Assembly: GCA_036877525.1 (NCBI GenBank)
Contig: JAZGTH010000049.1
Coordinates: forward strand, 1 to 64,000
DNA length: 64,000 nucleotides
Direction of reading: 5' to 3'
Source of the DNA: Chromobotia macracanthus
Taxonomy: Eukaryota; Chordata; Actinopteri; Cypriniformes; Botiidae
Shown: positions 1 through 9,976 of the stretch, one piece after another
How the letters are laid out: every line of letters begins with the position of its first letter
Position numbering within the stretch: the stretch's first letter is position 1
Translations under genes and position numbers: made by a program
Notes under the pieces: model-generated
Databases searched by the model: none
Seen by the model: the letters and a program-made list of their open reading frames with translations, nothing else
Told to the model about the DNA's origin: nothing

Positions 1-696
1 GCCTGTTTCATGTGTTGATTGTGCTGTACTGCACTTGATGAGGTGTACAGTCTGATTTTGTGGTTGTGAACAGGGTTGTACAGTCTGATTTTTTGTTGTG
101 GGACAGTGGGTTGGAGGTGTACAGTCTGATTTTGTTGTTGTGAGATCAGTGGGTTGGAGGTGCTCTTGAGGTTACAGTTTCACACTTAATTTCAGCTTGA
201 TTTGCTGACAAAGTGCTGGATTATTTTGTCATTCTGTGTTTGAACACTTGAGTGTGCTGTACACAAACTGTTCAGAGCTGTCTATGGCAAGCTTTTAAAT
301 GCTTTTTAACACTTTTTAGCTTGAAACTGTTTAGTTAGGTCTGTATTTTAAATCCTGTTTGAATGCCTTTTGAGTATTGATTGATAAAATGTTTTAAGAG
401 CAGCTTGGTTTTATTTACTATGGAAGTTATTTAATGTACTTTCATTTCAACATTTACAAAAGACCCAATAAAACTACAACACCGTTTTAATGCAATTCAT
501 GTATTTAAGGAACATTAATACAAAAAGGTATATAAAGTAACATTTTTAGACAGTCTTAGTAAAATTGTGCTGGGTGATTATGATGAAACGAACTGTTTAA
601 TTTAGAATATATGGATAACTTGGGTTTATAAATACATTTAAATGTTCATTTTGATTATAATATACAACTTGGTGGTTAGAGTTTGAAGTTACACAT

Positions 697-702
697 TTTA
701 TT
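697..702 (-). terminator. tmem88: Candidate tmem88 polyadenylation signal
   Basis: AATAAA on the minus strand, about 160 nt after the tmem88 stop codon. It is the first canonical hexamer downstream of the stop. It lies 6 bp from a plus-strand AATAAA (709-714), so the two convergent transcripts probably overlap at their ends. Confidence 0.5.
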
Positions 703-708
703 AACCAA

Positions 709-714
709 AATAAA
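709..714 (+). terminator. Candidate polyadenylation signal of the convergent plus-strand gene
   Basis: AATAAA on the plus strand. An earlier alternative is at 467-472. Cleavage would be expected about 15-25 nt downstream, around 730. Confidence 0.35.
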
Positions 715-862
715 GGCACTTTTATATAACTGATTAAAAACGTGCCTCAATGAGCAGGATTTCTGTGTATCTCTGTCTGTGCCAAAAGACATTGAAGTTT
801 AATGTGGTCAGCTTTAGGTCTGTGGTGTCACATTCTCACTGCAGCAGTGTAATCCGTTTATC

Positions 863-1144
863 CTACACCCACACCTGTCCCTTCCCCCCTCCCTTCCCGG
901 CCCTCTGTCCACAACAGCCCCCTCCCAGACCACGGTGCTGGGTCGCCGGAAAGTTTTTGTAGATGGCACGACTGTATGGGATAAAACACAGGCCCAGCTG
1001 AAGATGACGAGCAAGCCGGCAGTATGCAGCCAAAGCCAGAACCAGGAGTGGAGTCACCAACAAGAAACCAACAACCAGCAGAGCCACACAACCACCGTCA
1101 GTCAGCAGATCCGAACAGTATGAAGACGTACCGTGAGGGCGCAC
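863..1144 (-). CDS. tmem88: tmem88 coding exon 2 with VWV terminus
   Basis: 282 nt including the stop. The acceptor TTTCAG lies at 1150-1145. It encodes the extracellular loop start VRPHGTSSYC, the second membrane helix, the conserved cytoplasmic PYSRAIYKN block, a Gly/Cys-rich linker and the PDZ ligand VWV. Confidence 0.92.
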   Translation of the reverse strand: MRPHGTSSYCSDLLTDGGCVALLVVGFLLVTPLLVLALAAYCRLARHLQLGLCFIPYSRAIYKNFPATQHRGLGGGCCGQRAGKGGGKGQVWV

Positions 1145-3901
1145 CTGAAACGAGCATTTATAATGAGTTGATATATTTTGTAAATTCATAATTAAATAAC
1201 TGCTGAACAATGTGTGTTTGTTCATTTGCGGTCACACATTTCACGTTCTGTTTATTGCACATGATTGAGTTTGTTGATTTCCTGATCCATTAGATTGACA
1301 GGATTTGTGTGTTACCATTTCACAGTGTGTTGTGTGAATGACCTGTGGGGTGTGGGATGTGTGGAATGCAAGCAGAGCTGAGGAGGGTGCAGGAGAGATG
1401 AAGTGTTTCTGAAGTTTGGACAGACACAGAACAGATACACCGGTCTGTCAGATACAAGTGTCTGCCAACAGCTCATACTCACTTTAGTTTGTTTGTTTAT
1501 TTGTTACTTCAAGGGTGGGGAGATTTATTTCAGGTTTTTATTTAGATGGACGATCAGAGTTGATGCACTAAAACCTCTAAACAATCAGTTGAGCAAGAAT
1601 AGAAGTGATTTTAATCAGAAATAGTATTGAGTTACAGTGGCATTGCACAAAAAGAGAGAAGATACAGAAAGGAGACGGAGGTGAAAATCATGACCTCCAC
1701 ATTCTCCATCTATCACACTGCGATAGAGGAGAGCTGAGCGGGAGCAGCAACTATGTGACGGAGTAACTATAATGGAGTAGAAACTGATAAAGGCCATCTG
1801 TGTTTCCAGCTGCACTGTCTCACTCTGACAGGTTTCTGCTGAGATGCCTCAAAATCACGACAAAAAGGATTTGTGTTTTGTACCATCATATGATATAGAT
1901 GAATTAAAGCTAGTATTATGCAGGTTAAAAAACATTTCTGGTTGGATTTTGATGGAGAACTTCACTGAAATTATAACAGGTCAGAACCATTTAAGATGCA
2001 GTTCATGCTAATTTAGTAGTTACTCTACCAGTAAAGACAATTTAAGCCCCTAAATTACTTGACGTGTTAACTTTTAACTAGGCAGGAAAACCTTTTTTGA
2101 AAATGTGATAAGAGGACACCGGCCCTGACAGGATGCAATGAAGCTTGGGAATCATCTTCAAACATCAGCTTGTCTACAAATGTGGGAGGGATTCTTGAAC
2201 TGTTTTCATGTGTACAGATAAGAACAGTGTTTGAAGTCGTTTCAGAGAGCTGGTATTTTGTAAACAGAGTTATGGAGTGTACTTTGAGTTTTGCAGTGGA
2301 GAATTTGGGTATTTTTGTAGAGATACATGAGCTAACATGAGTTAATTCTGTTTACAGATCTGAATTGATGTGAATATTAGTTATCTGAAGGGACTTTGTT
2401 TACTCTATGCATCCCATGGTGGTCCACTGTTTCTCACCTCTTGATCACATTGGATTTACTCCTCACCCACGTCGGGAGGCTGATTGGTCAGAGTGTGGCC
2501 ATTGATCTTGGACCTCAAAGGTCCAGTAATCAGAGCTGTGGAAGCTGTTGTGTACACACTGACCCTCACTGACTCTACTGCATGACAGTAGATTAGCAGG
2601 ATTATTTTATTTTACCCAGAGATGAAGAGAGCTTTTGAGAGTGGGTTTGAGTTTGAGACATGAAGCTTCTGAATTCTACAGAACTTTGCAGATGAACCTT
2701 CAGAACTTCAGTAATCCAGTCCTCAAACTCATCTGACGTCATCCACCAACTCCTGACCTGCCCCTGCTAATACCCCTGCATTCAGATGGCTGAGAAATGC
2801 TCAAGATTATAAGATTACTTGGTGAATCAAAGAGAGACAGAGGCCAAACCCCCAGAATCCCCAGCTGAATTTAGAGAATCTCGAGCTTTGAGGAGCTTTT
2901 TTCCTGATCTCAGAAAACCTCTTAGTGTCACTTCATTCCACTGGTTGTTTGTCAGAGACTAAACGTTCAGTCTGTCTTATGCCTAAAGGACCGTTAACTG
3001 TAGTAACTTTAAAGTGTATTAGATGCATTCAGTACTTCACACTCCAGTCTTTTTTTAATAGACTGTTTATAGTTTTAAGTTTATACTTTTTTACATGTAT
3101 CCTCTGGTAAGCTGTAATAATTTGGATTCTCATGACTATTTTTACCCTCTGTCTCATCTGTATGTCTTAAGGTCACAGCAGCAAAATATGAACCATTTAA
3201 TTGTATGTAAACACCCTTTTATCACGGTTGATGCAGTTTGTTAACTCTTTAACTGATGATTTATAGACGTGTAAGTAGGTAATCATCTGGTTGTTTTCAT
3301 TTGTCTGATAAAGTTTAGAATGAGTTTCGCATTTAGTTTAAATGCTTTGGTTGCACTGTAGAGGAACTTTTGATATCTTAAGTTTGTTTTCATAGTACAC
3401 AAACTTATTAATAATCTTGAGTTAAGAAATATCATTTTTTTCTAATCTGCTTATCTTATAGCCTTTAAAACTATGCTTTGATGCAAAGAAATCTCTTTCT
3501 GATGAGTGCTGCTGCTAAACAGTCCAAAACCCTCTTTTCACATCTCCAGGTCTTACCGTAGAATGACAGAGAAAGCCGAACACCACCATGACAACAGCAG
3601 GTGTGAGGATCAGCCCGAAGACCAGTCCAGCCAGGCAGGCATTGATGGCCGCGATCAGTAGGTTCTGTGCCGTCACCAGCACTGAGCATGCCCAGCAGTC
3701 TAGAGAGCCTCGCAGCTCCAGTGCGGCAGAGTACGGTGGAGGCACAACCACCCCAGATCCACCACCTGCAGCAGCTGCAGAGGAGGACAGGGAGTGTGTG
3801 TGCTGAGGGCTGTGGTGCTGAGGATGGTGAATGTTGGGTTGGAGCTCCTCAGAGAGGTCGAGGACCTGCTGATGAGCTTCCTTCTCCAGCGTGCCGTTCA
3901 T
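863..3901 (-). CDS. tmem88: tmem88, transmembrane protein 88 (two coding exons)
   Basis: TMEM88 is a small two-pass membrane protein whose C-terminal VWV tail binds the PDZ domain of Dishevelled and damps canonical Wnt signalling; in fish and mammals it acts in heart specification. The CDS joins 3901-3557 and 1144-863 (minus) in phase 0, giving 208 aa. The family block SLDCWACSVLVTAQNL precedes the first membrane segment (about residues 73-112). The second segment (about 134-160) contains VGFLLVTPLLVLALAAY and is followed by the conserved IPYSRAIYKN. The protein ends QVWV then TAG. The N-terminal 60 residues are fish-specific, with His, Ser, Ala and Gly runs and a PPPY motif that could bind WW domains. 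The start MNGTLEKE was chosen because upstream codons show no family similarity. Whether this is the a or b ohnologue is not decidable here. Confidence 0.93.
1145..3556 (-). other. tmem88: tmem88 intron 1
   Basis: 2.4 kb intron with GT-AG ends. No exon or recognised mobile element is visible inside. GATA-type motifs occur at 2105-2111 (TGATAAG) and 2216-2222 (AGATAAG). Confidence 0.85.
3557..3901 (-). CDS. tmem88: tmem88 coding exon 1
   Basis: 345 nt, 115 codons, from ATG at 3901-3899 to a consensus donor (ACG then GTAAGA, donor at 3556-3551). It encodes the low-complexity N-terminus, PPPY (residues 54-57) and the first membrane helix. Confidence 0.9.
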
Positions 3902-6900
3902 GCTTCTCCTGATCTGAAGATGGAGAGGAGCATAAAGAACAACAGGCTGACAATACATTACCAAACAAAATCCCTGTTGCAAAGATATCCAGTGTAGGTT
4001 TTAAAAACTAGAACAGGGGTGTTGTGCAAAGTTATTCACCTGATGTTGTATGAAACGTATGTTGTCAAATAAGAAAACGGATTATACAAGCCTTGTTTTG
4101 CCAGAGAGAGCTCTGAAACGTGAAAGCTGTGTGTCTGGACTGTTTACTAACAGCAGAGGTCAGTGTGAGGGCAGATCACTCATCCTCAGGAAACGAGATG
4201 TGTGTCTTTTGAATTAGCTCTGTTTTCAGAGACTGACTGTTATCTGAAAGCTGATTGGTCCTCTGTGGAGGAAACCAGCTGATAATTGAGTGTGTTTGAA
4301 TAACAGGAGATAAGATGAAATGATGAAGGGTGAGAGGAGTGTGTGTGCTGCTGATACTTCATCTCTTTTAGTACAATCTTTTGATCTTGCATAAGAATGA
4401 ATCTCTTGAGGCACATGTCCAGGTCATTTATTAAACCTCAGTTATTTGCTCTTTTTTTCAAAGCACTTTCTCAGTTGTGAGTGCTGTGATGTGTCTAGAT
4501 CTTTGAGTTTTATGATTGAAATTCTCATTTTTATAGAGTATATAATGGGTATCATACTGTCAGGACACGCAATAAAACAGCGTAAAGAAAATGTAACAAA
4601 TATTCGTGTATAAAAAAAATCTCATTGCATGTGAAACTGTTATGGGAAATTCTGTGACCTACAGGTGAATCAGATCATCAGACACAAACTGCTTGTTTCA
4701 TCAGTTCCGCTGAGAATCTTTTAAGTGAAGTATTTTTAAAGCCTGCCTCTGCACACAGACCCCCGCACACAGATTGTGTACCCAGAGAACTCCAGAACAA
4801 TAGACCAGAGTCAGACCACATACATCCCTTACAGACACGTCCGAGATCTGTGGCCTCAGTGCCATACACTGATCATTAAAAATAAACACAGGATGGCCTA
4901 CAGCACACACGCTCACAAACACTGTATCCTGAATATGCCACAACTGATTCCTGATGCAGGTGACACGTGTTAATGCGCTTGCTGACGGTTGTGTTGTCTT
5001 CCTGCCTTTGTGTTGTGATGCACAGCCGCTGTACAGCAGGTGAATCTGATCATCACTTACAGAAAACATCAACACAAAGCTGCTAACACTCGTCTTAATT
5101 TCCTGGACATTTTAAATGTAAAATGTGTTTGCACCAAAATGAATAGCGATAATGTGAAGGAACATTTATAAGGGCACTAAACAAATACTTTTGTATATTA
5201 GTTTGAGTTTGAGCAGATTTCTTTTAAGAGTTCCTCACACTTATTTGAACCGGTTTAAAATAGTTAAGTGCTTCTGGTTGGGTGAGTGTTTCAGAGACTG
5301 TTTTATTAAGTTACAGATATGCATTACAGTTAGTGCTGATTGAGACATCACACAAATACAGCAGATCTAACATTAAATGTCAAGTGCAATCAAGCAGAAA
5401 AGTCTCTTATTTTTCCCTGCAGCTTCTGATAGGTCAGAATCACATGCTCATTAGCTCTCCAAAAAAACTCACCAGATGGTGTGAAGTCCAGCAGTTCTCC
5501 TCTGCTTGTTGTTTGTGTCCAGTAATGGGGACTTGTTGTTAAATTTAAATTCCCGCTTAAAGTTTTGTTAAATTGAAATGTAAATTCTGCAGATGTTTTT
5601 CCATGTAGTGCTAGGCTAATCCTCTCATATCTTTTCTGGTTTAAGTGGACTGTCTCTGAGGCAGACTGGGAGCGGAGTGTCGTGCCGGTCAGTTTTAGCA
5701 GTACCTCTCTGTGCCTCTCTCATGCCCCCTCCCCCCCCTTCCTCACATTTCTCTTTCCTCATTGTGTGTGAGGAGGAGTGTTTATTTAAAAGCTGAAGTG
5801 AAGATTCACGGCTGAAACCAGCACACATCCCATCATGCCCTCACTCAACATCAACAGCACTGACCACATGGTGCAGATTGCTGCTGTTTGTTTTCCTCTT
5901 GTGTTGCTTTGGTTAACATTGCAAAGTCGCTGAAACGGTAACACTGACTATGAAAAGACAATGTAAAAATCACAAGTAAATATGGTAGGGCCTGCTATTC
6001 ACGTTACAATAAGAGTGTTTAACAATACAGTAAGAATTACTTTTGTCTTGCTCAAGTGTACAGTGATGGAAGTTTGCTGTTGCAGGTTAAACAGACCTCA
6101 GTTAATTTGTTGAAGAGTCTGTTTCATCAGACCGTAGCTCTGTCCTGGGCTGAAAGATGCACTGATGTGTGAGGTTGGCCTGTCTCTCCCTGATGAATAG
6201 ATTTTTGATCAACTACAGAGTGTGTGGCATGTGGGCAGAATACAGAAAATATTGTGTTGTGTAGCTGAGGAGTCCATCTGGGATACAGATCATAAGCAAA
6301 CAGTGAACGTCTATGAGATGTCATATATATTTCTATACTGTGTTTGTTTTACCATCTCTCAATGCTGGTCGTCCCTTCACAAAAATGATTGCTCCTCAAG
6401 CTGATGTAAGTTTCGTATAATTATACGACAAACATGACGGCACATTTTATATCATGTAATTATAAATGTGGATTTAACCTTACCGCAGTCAGGTGTTTTT
6501 TTTTTTTAAATACTCAGACTCACGTTTCAGACTCAGATCGTGCAGTGCAGCAGGTACATGACATACATCTTGACACTTGACTGACTTTCAATCGAAGCTT
6601 TTCATCCGGAGCAGAAAAATGAAAAAGCACCAATAATGTGAAGCAAAAGAGCATAAAGGTTACACTGCAGGTCTAGCGTCTTCTGTTCACTTAACTGAAA
6701 TGTTTCTCATGATCTTAATGTTTTGAAATATTTTGTAGACAAAAATATAACTGTTGTTGTGATGAGTGTACTATTATTCTAAATGTAGAAAAAGATGAAT
6801 AAATGTTTGAACAGTACAAAAATTTTTGTAGTTTTGTAATTTTTTTTTGTCTGGACAAACCTTGCAGTGATACTCCAGTCCAGATCTCCAGATTCAATAA

Positions 6901-8640
6901 AAATGACCCATGATGTCAGAATAATCATCAATAATAAAGTGTATAAATAGACTGAGATCAGAGATGAGTGTCAAAGTTCAAAGTATGACAAAAATACAGC
7001 TTTAAGATGAATGATGTGGTTGGTTAAACCTACATGCTTTTGTGCAAATCGCATCCTGAAAATCACTTCTGTCAGGGTTTGCTGTAAATAGTTGAGGCCT
7101 CTGCATATTATTTTTAGGATAAACATTGACTGATTTAGGTTTGCAGCAGTACTAGTGGTTAATGTTATTTTGAGTTTCTTACCACAAGAACTGTTGGCGT
7201 ATTAAATCAGTGGTTTGGTTTTGTAAAGGGGGAAAAAATTGAGAAACGGAGGGTGGAAAGAACTTCCTGTACTTACAGGAAGCAGGAAATCCGCAGGTCT
7301 GTCCAGTGTTCACCTCTGTGTCAACCTTTAACATCCTTTTCTGACTCTTACTGAAAGTCGGCTGTTTAACTGAATTTGCTGCATGTGAATTTGCTGGTAA
7401 TGGTGATATTTGTTTGCTATTAACTGTTTGCCTTAATGTTTGAAATGAATTTTGTAAATATAAAAATGTCAAGATGATTATAGAAAATTCCCAGTTACAT
7501 TTGTGTTACTCTGTGGTGTTTTGTACTATTATTCTAAATGTGGAGAAAGATGAAATAAATGTCAACAGCTTGAAACAGAAACCAACATTCTGTGGTTTAC
7601 AATGGACTTGATCTGTCAAGTGCAGCCCACATGGGTGTTGCACAGCAGATTCCTCATCTGCACATCAATAAAAATCTACATGGTCAATCTTGTTCTAAAT
7701 ATCAAAGTTTATCAGTATATGAAAGTTTAGTGATGGGACATGTTACTGTTAGCTGATCAGACATGTAAACAAACTCTACTTTTAAATCTTCCAAAGTCAC
7801 ATCAGCAGCAGATAATAACAGGAAGGAACTTTGATATCAAATCGGTATAAATAAGGATAAACATTCATGCAAAGATAATTGCATGCCTTACATAGCCATG
7901 ATCAGATATGAAGACCTGATAGTGATACCACCATACAGATGGTACATTTATATTTTTAGGAATACATAGTATATACTTTTTACATACCAAATGTATAAAA
8001 TTAATTTCTTTTTAAAACGAGCTCATGATATAATTTCTGTAATTTCAACATTTGAATTCAAATGTTTTTCAAATGCAATAACCTGTTAACGTCATACTGA
8101 AGTAATCCACAGAAACAGCAGAGATCAAAGTTTATCAAAAGCATTTAATATTATTCAGAGTAATCGTATCAATATCACACGAGTTCACAAAGTGTTTAAG
8201 ACATCTGGCTCAGTTTGCTTTGTGTGAATTCCAAAACAGTGCAGATTTTAAATAACCACAAAAATAAAAATCAGAAAGGAAAGTGTATATTGCAACAGGT
8301 AAAATATAAAAAAAATAAAATCAAGAGTAGCTCAAGAACTCAGCACCATCTATATCATCAAAACCAACATTTTCCTGATAATACATGAATTATTTCAAGC
8401 TAACGCCTCTAAAGTTTGGTAAAAATTACACTATATAAATCAAAATAATGCATTAAAATCCCCTCACACACTGTTACTCATTCCAGTAAAATGCCTCAAT
8501 TTACAGTTCAACTTGATTGACTCCAAAAACGCCTGTTTCAGCGTGACAGCCCACTGCACTCAACAGATGTACACAATGTTGAAAGATTACACCTGTAGAA
8601 AAACAGCATTTACAACAGGACAGAAGCACCACTAAATGTC
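3902..8640. other. Intergenic region between tmem88 and the kdm6b 3' end
   Basis: AT-rich and without credible coding exons. It should hold the tmem88 promoter and any 5' UTR exon, but no TATA box or CpG cluster marks the start clearly. Further GATA motifs are at 4280-4285 and 4308-4314. A near-identical block of about 40 bp occurs twice, at 6767-6806 and 7523-7562. Confidence 0.6.
6767..7562 (+). repeat. Dispersed pair of about 40-bp direct repeats
   Basis: The block beginning tgtactattattctaaatg at 6767-6806 recurs at 7523-7562 with few changes, 756 bp apart. Both copies contain ATAAATG. The sequence between them is not obviously duplicated. Origin unknown; possibly remnants of one repeat family. 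Confidence 0.6.
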
Positions 8641-8644
8641 AGAT

Positions 8645-9952
8645 GAGTATCTGCTCTTAGTATTTATTCCTGAACAGCTTGATTTCATGGTGTGGGCTGC
8701 TAATCGAGGCTCAGGATTACCAGCATCAGTCACTGTTAATAAAAGACTCAGAGAGGGCAGGTCTAATCTGAGAACTCTTTATAACACAGCCATGATGTTT
8801 TATTTTCTTTTTTGTAAGACTTACAATAAGGTAAACAGGCATGAAAACTGTATCACTGATCATTTGCTTTATGTAAGTGGGGACAATGTCTAAAACTTTT
8901 GTGTACAAAAGACAATTCATGATTATTCAAATCCTACCTGTCTGTGCTCTACTATCTACAGACATGGAGTTCATTATGACAGATTTCATTTATATATTTA
9001 TATAGAAAAAGATGTTTAAAGGGAAAAAGCACCATGATTTAAACAACAAAAACATCAGCACCCTCTGACTCCCTTTGAAATATTACAGAGAAATTAGAAC
9101 AACAATCAAAACCCTTAATACATCTCTGAAAACCGTAATGAGGCAGGGGAGAGCATTTCATAACAATAAATAGAAAACATTTAAATAAATGTACAATGTT
9201 TTAAAAAAATTGAAAAAAAGAACTGTATAGAGATGAGACATTTCATTCATGAAATGAGAAAACTAAATTATACTCACAAAACGTAGGAAAAGTTTGTGAC
9301 TTAAAAAATGCAATCCTATACTGTTTGTCCTGATTTTTTGTGTGAAAAATTGACATCATAAACACAACATTCCATACTAACTAAAACTGAAAGTTTTTAA
9401 AACCCGTATATGTTTTGAAGCATTCTCAACAACTGTATTTCTTTTCATTTTTAATGCTTTAGAAAAATGTCCATAGCTCTGTTATTAGTATTAATTTTTT
9501 TTTTATCTCTTTACTAAATACAAGTCACAAGGCCAATGTGGTATATAGCTAGGCTGTTCTAGTCTTAAAAATAATAAATTACTGGAGGAGAAAAGCACCC
9601 CACGAAAGTACAAAGAGCATTTACACATTTCAATATTCAAGACGAGCAACAAAGAAAACAAACCAAAGCTGACATGCCAGAGGTGACAGGATCAACTCTA
9701 CTGCTGTGAGCACCAAACTGCGTTCCGTGCGTCCCTCAGAGTCATTTAGAGGCTGGTACACAAAACCTTCTTATTGGCTGATTTCTGGTTCTGTAAACAA
9801 TGCTGAGTAAACTGGTTTTCAATTGGCTGTTCGACAAATATTAGCAGTAGTAGTTAATTTACTGTTGGAAAAAATAAAAATACAAAAAAAAATCTAATCT
9901 TGTCCTGCAAGCAGGAGTTTTGGTTATGGCTGTGTGAGGGGAGGGGGCGTCC
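8645..9952 (-). other. kdm6b: kdm6b 3' UTR (approximate)
   Basis: AT-rich sequence after the kdm6b stop codon. The first minus-strand AATAAA hexamers downstream of the stop are at 8798-8803 and 8663-8668, giving a 3' UTR of about 1.2-1.3 kb. AU-rich-element-like motifs lie on the sense strand at 9180-9188 (TTATTTAAA) and 9161-9172 (TATTTAT core), consistent with an unstable inducible mRNA. The exact 3' end is inferred. Confidence 0.45.
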
Positions 9953-9976
9953 TCATCGAGAGCTGGGAGTGCTGGC
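9953..9976 (-). CDS. kdm6b: kdm6b terminal coding exon 19
   Basis: 24 nt encoding ASTPSSR and TGA, after acceptor TTCTCAG. It is too short to be found by ORF length. It is recognised because human KDM6B ends PASTSR and the phase is exact. The mRNA continues into the 3' UTR. Confidence 0.88.
   Translation of the reverse strand, partial: ASTPSSR

Larger units (their letters stand above)
1..735 (+). other. Probable 3' UTR/3' end of a plus-strand gene (possibly naa38)
   Basis: No coding exon is visible here. The stretch is AT-rich and carries two plus-strand AATAAA signals, at 467-472 and 709-714, as expected for the tail of a gene entering from the left. In human, NAA38 lies tail-to-tail with TMEM88, so naa38 is the synteny-based guess; nothing in the sequence proves it. 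Three copies of gtacagtctgatttt (45-59, 78-92, 119-133) form a small degenerate tandem repeat at the left edge. Confidence 0.35.

Noticed and set aside
7179..7472. 97-codon minus-strand ORF
   Set aside because: AT-rich intergenic sequence, no recognisable motif, no splice support.
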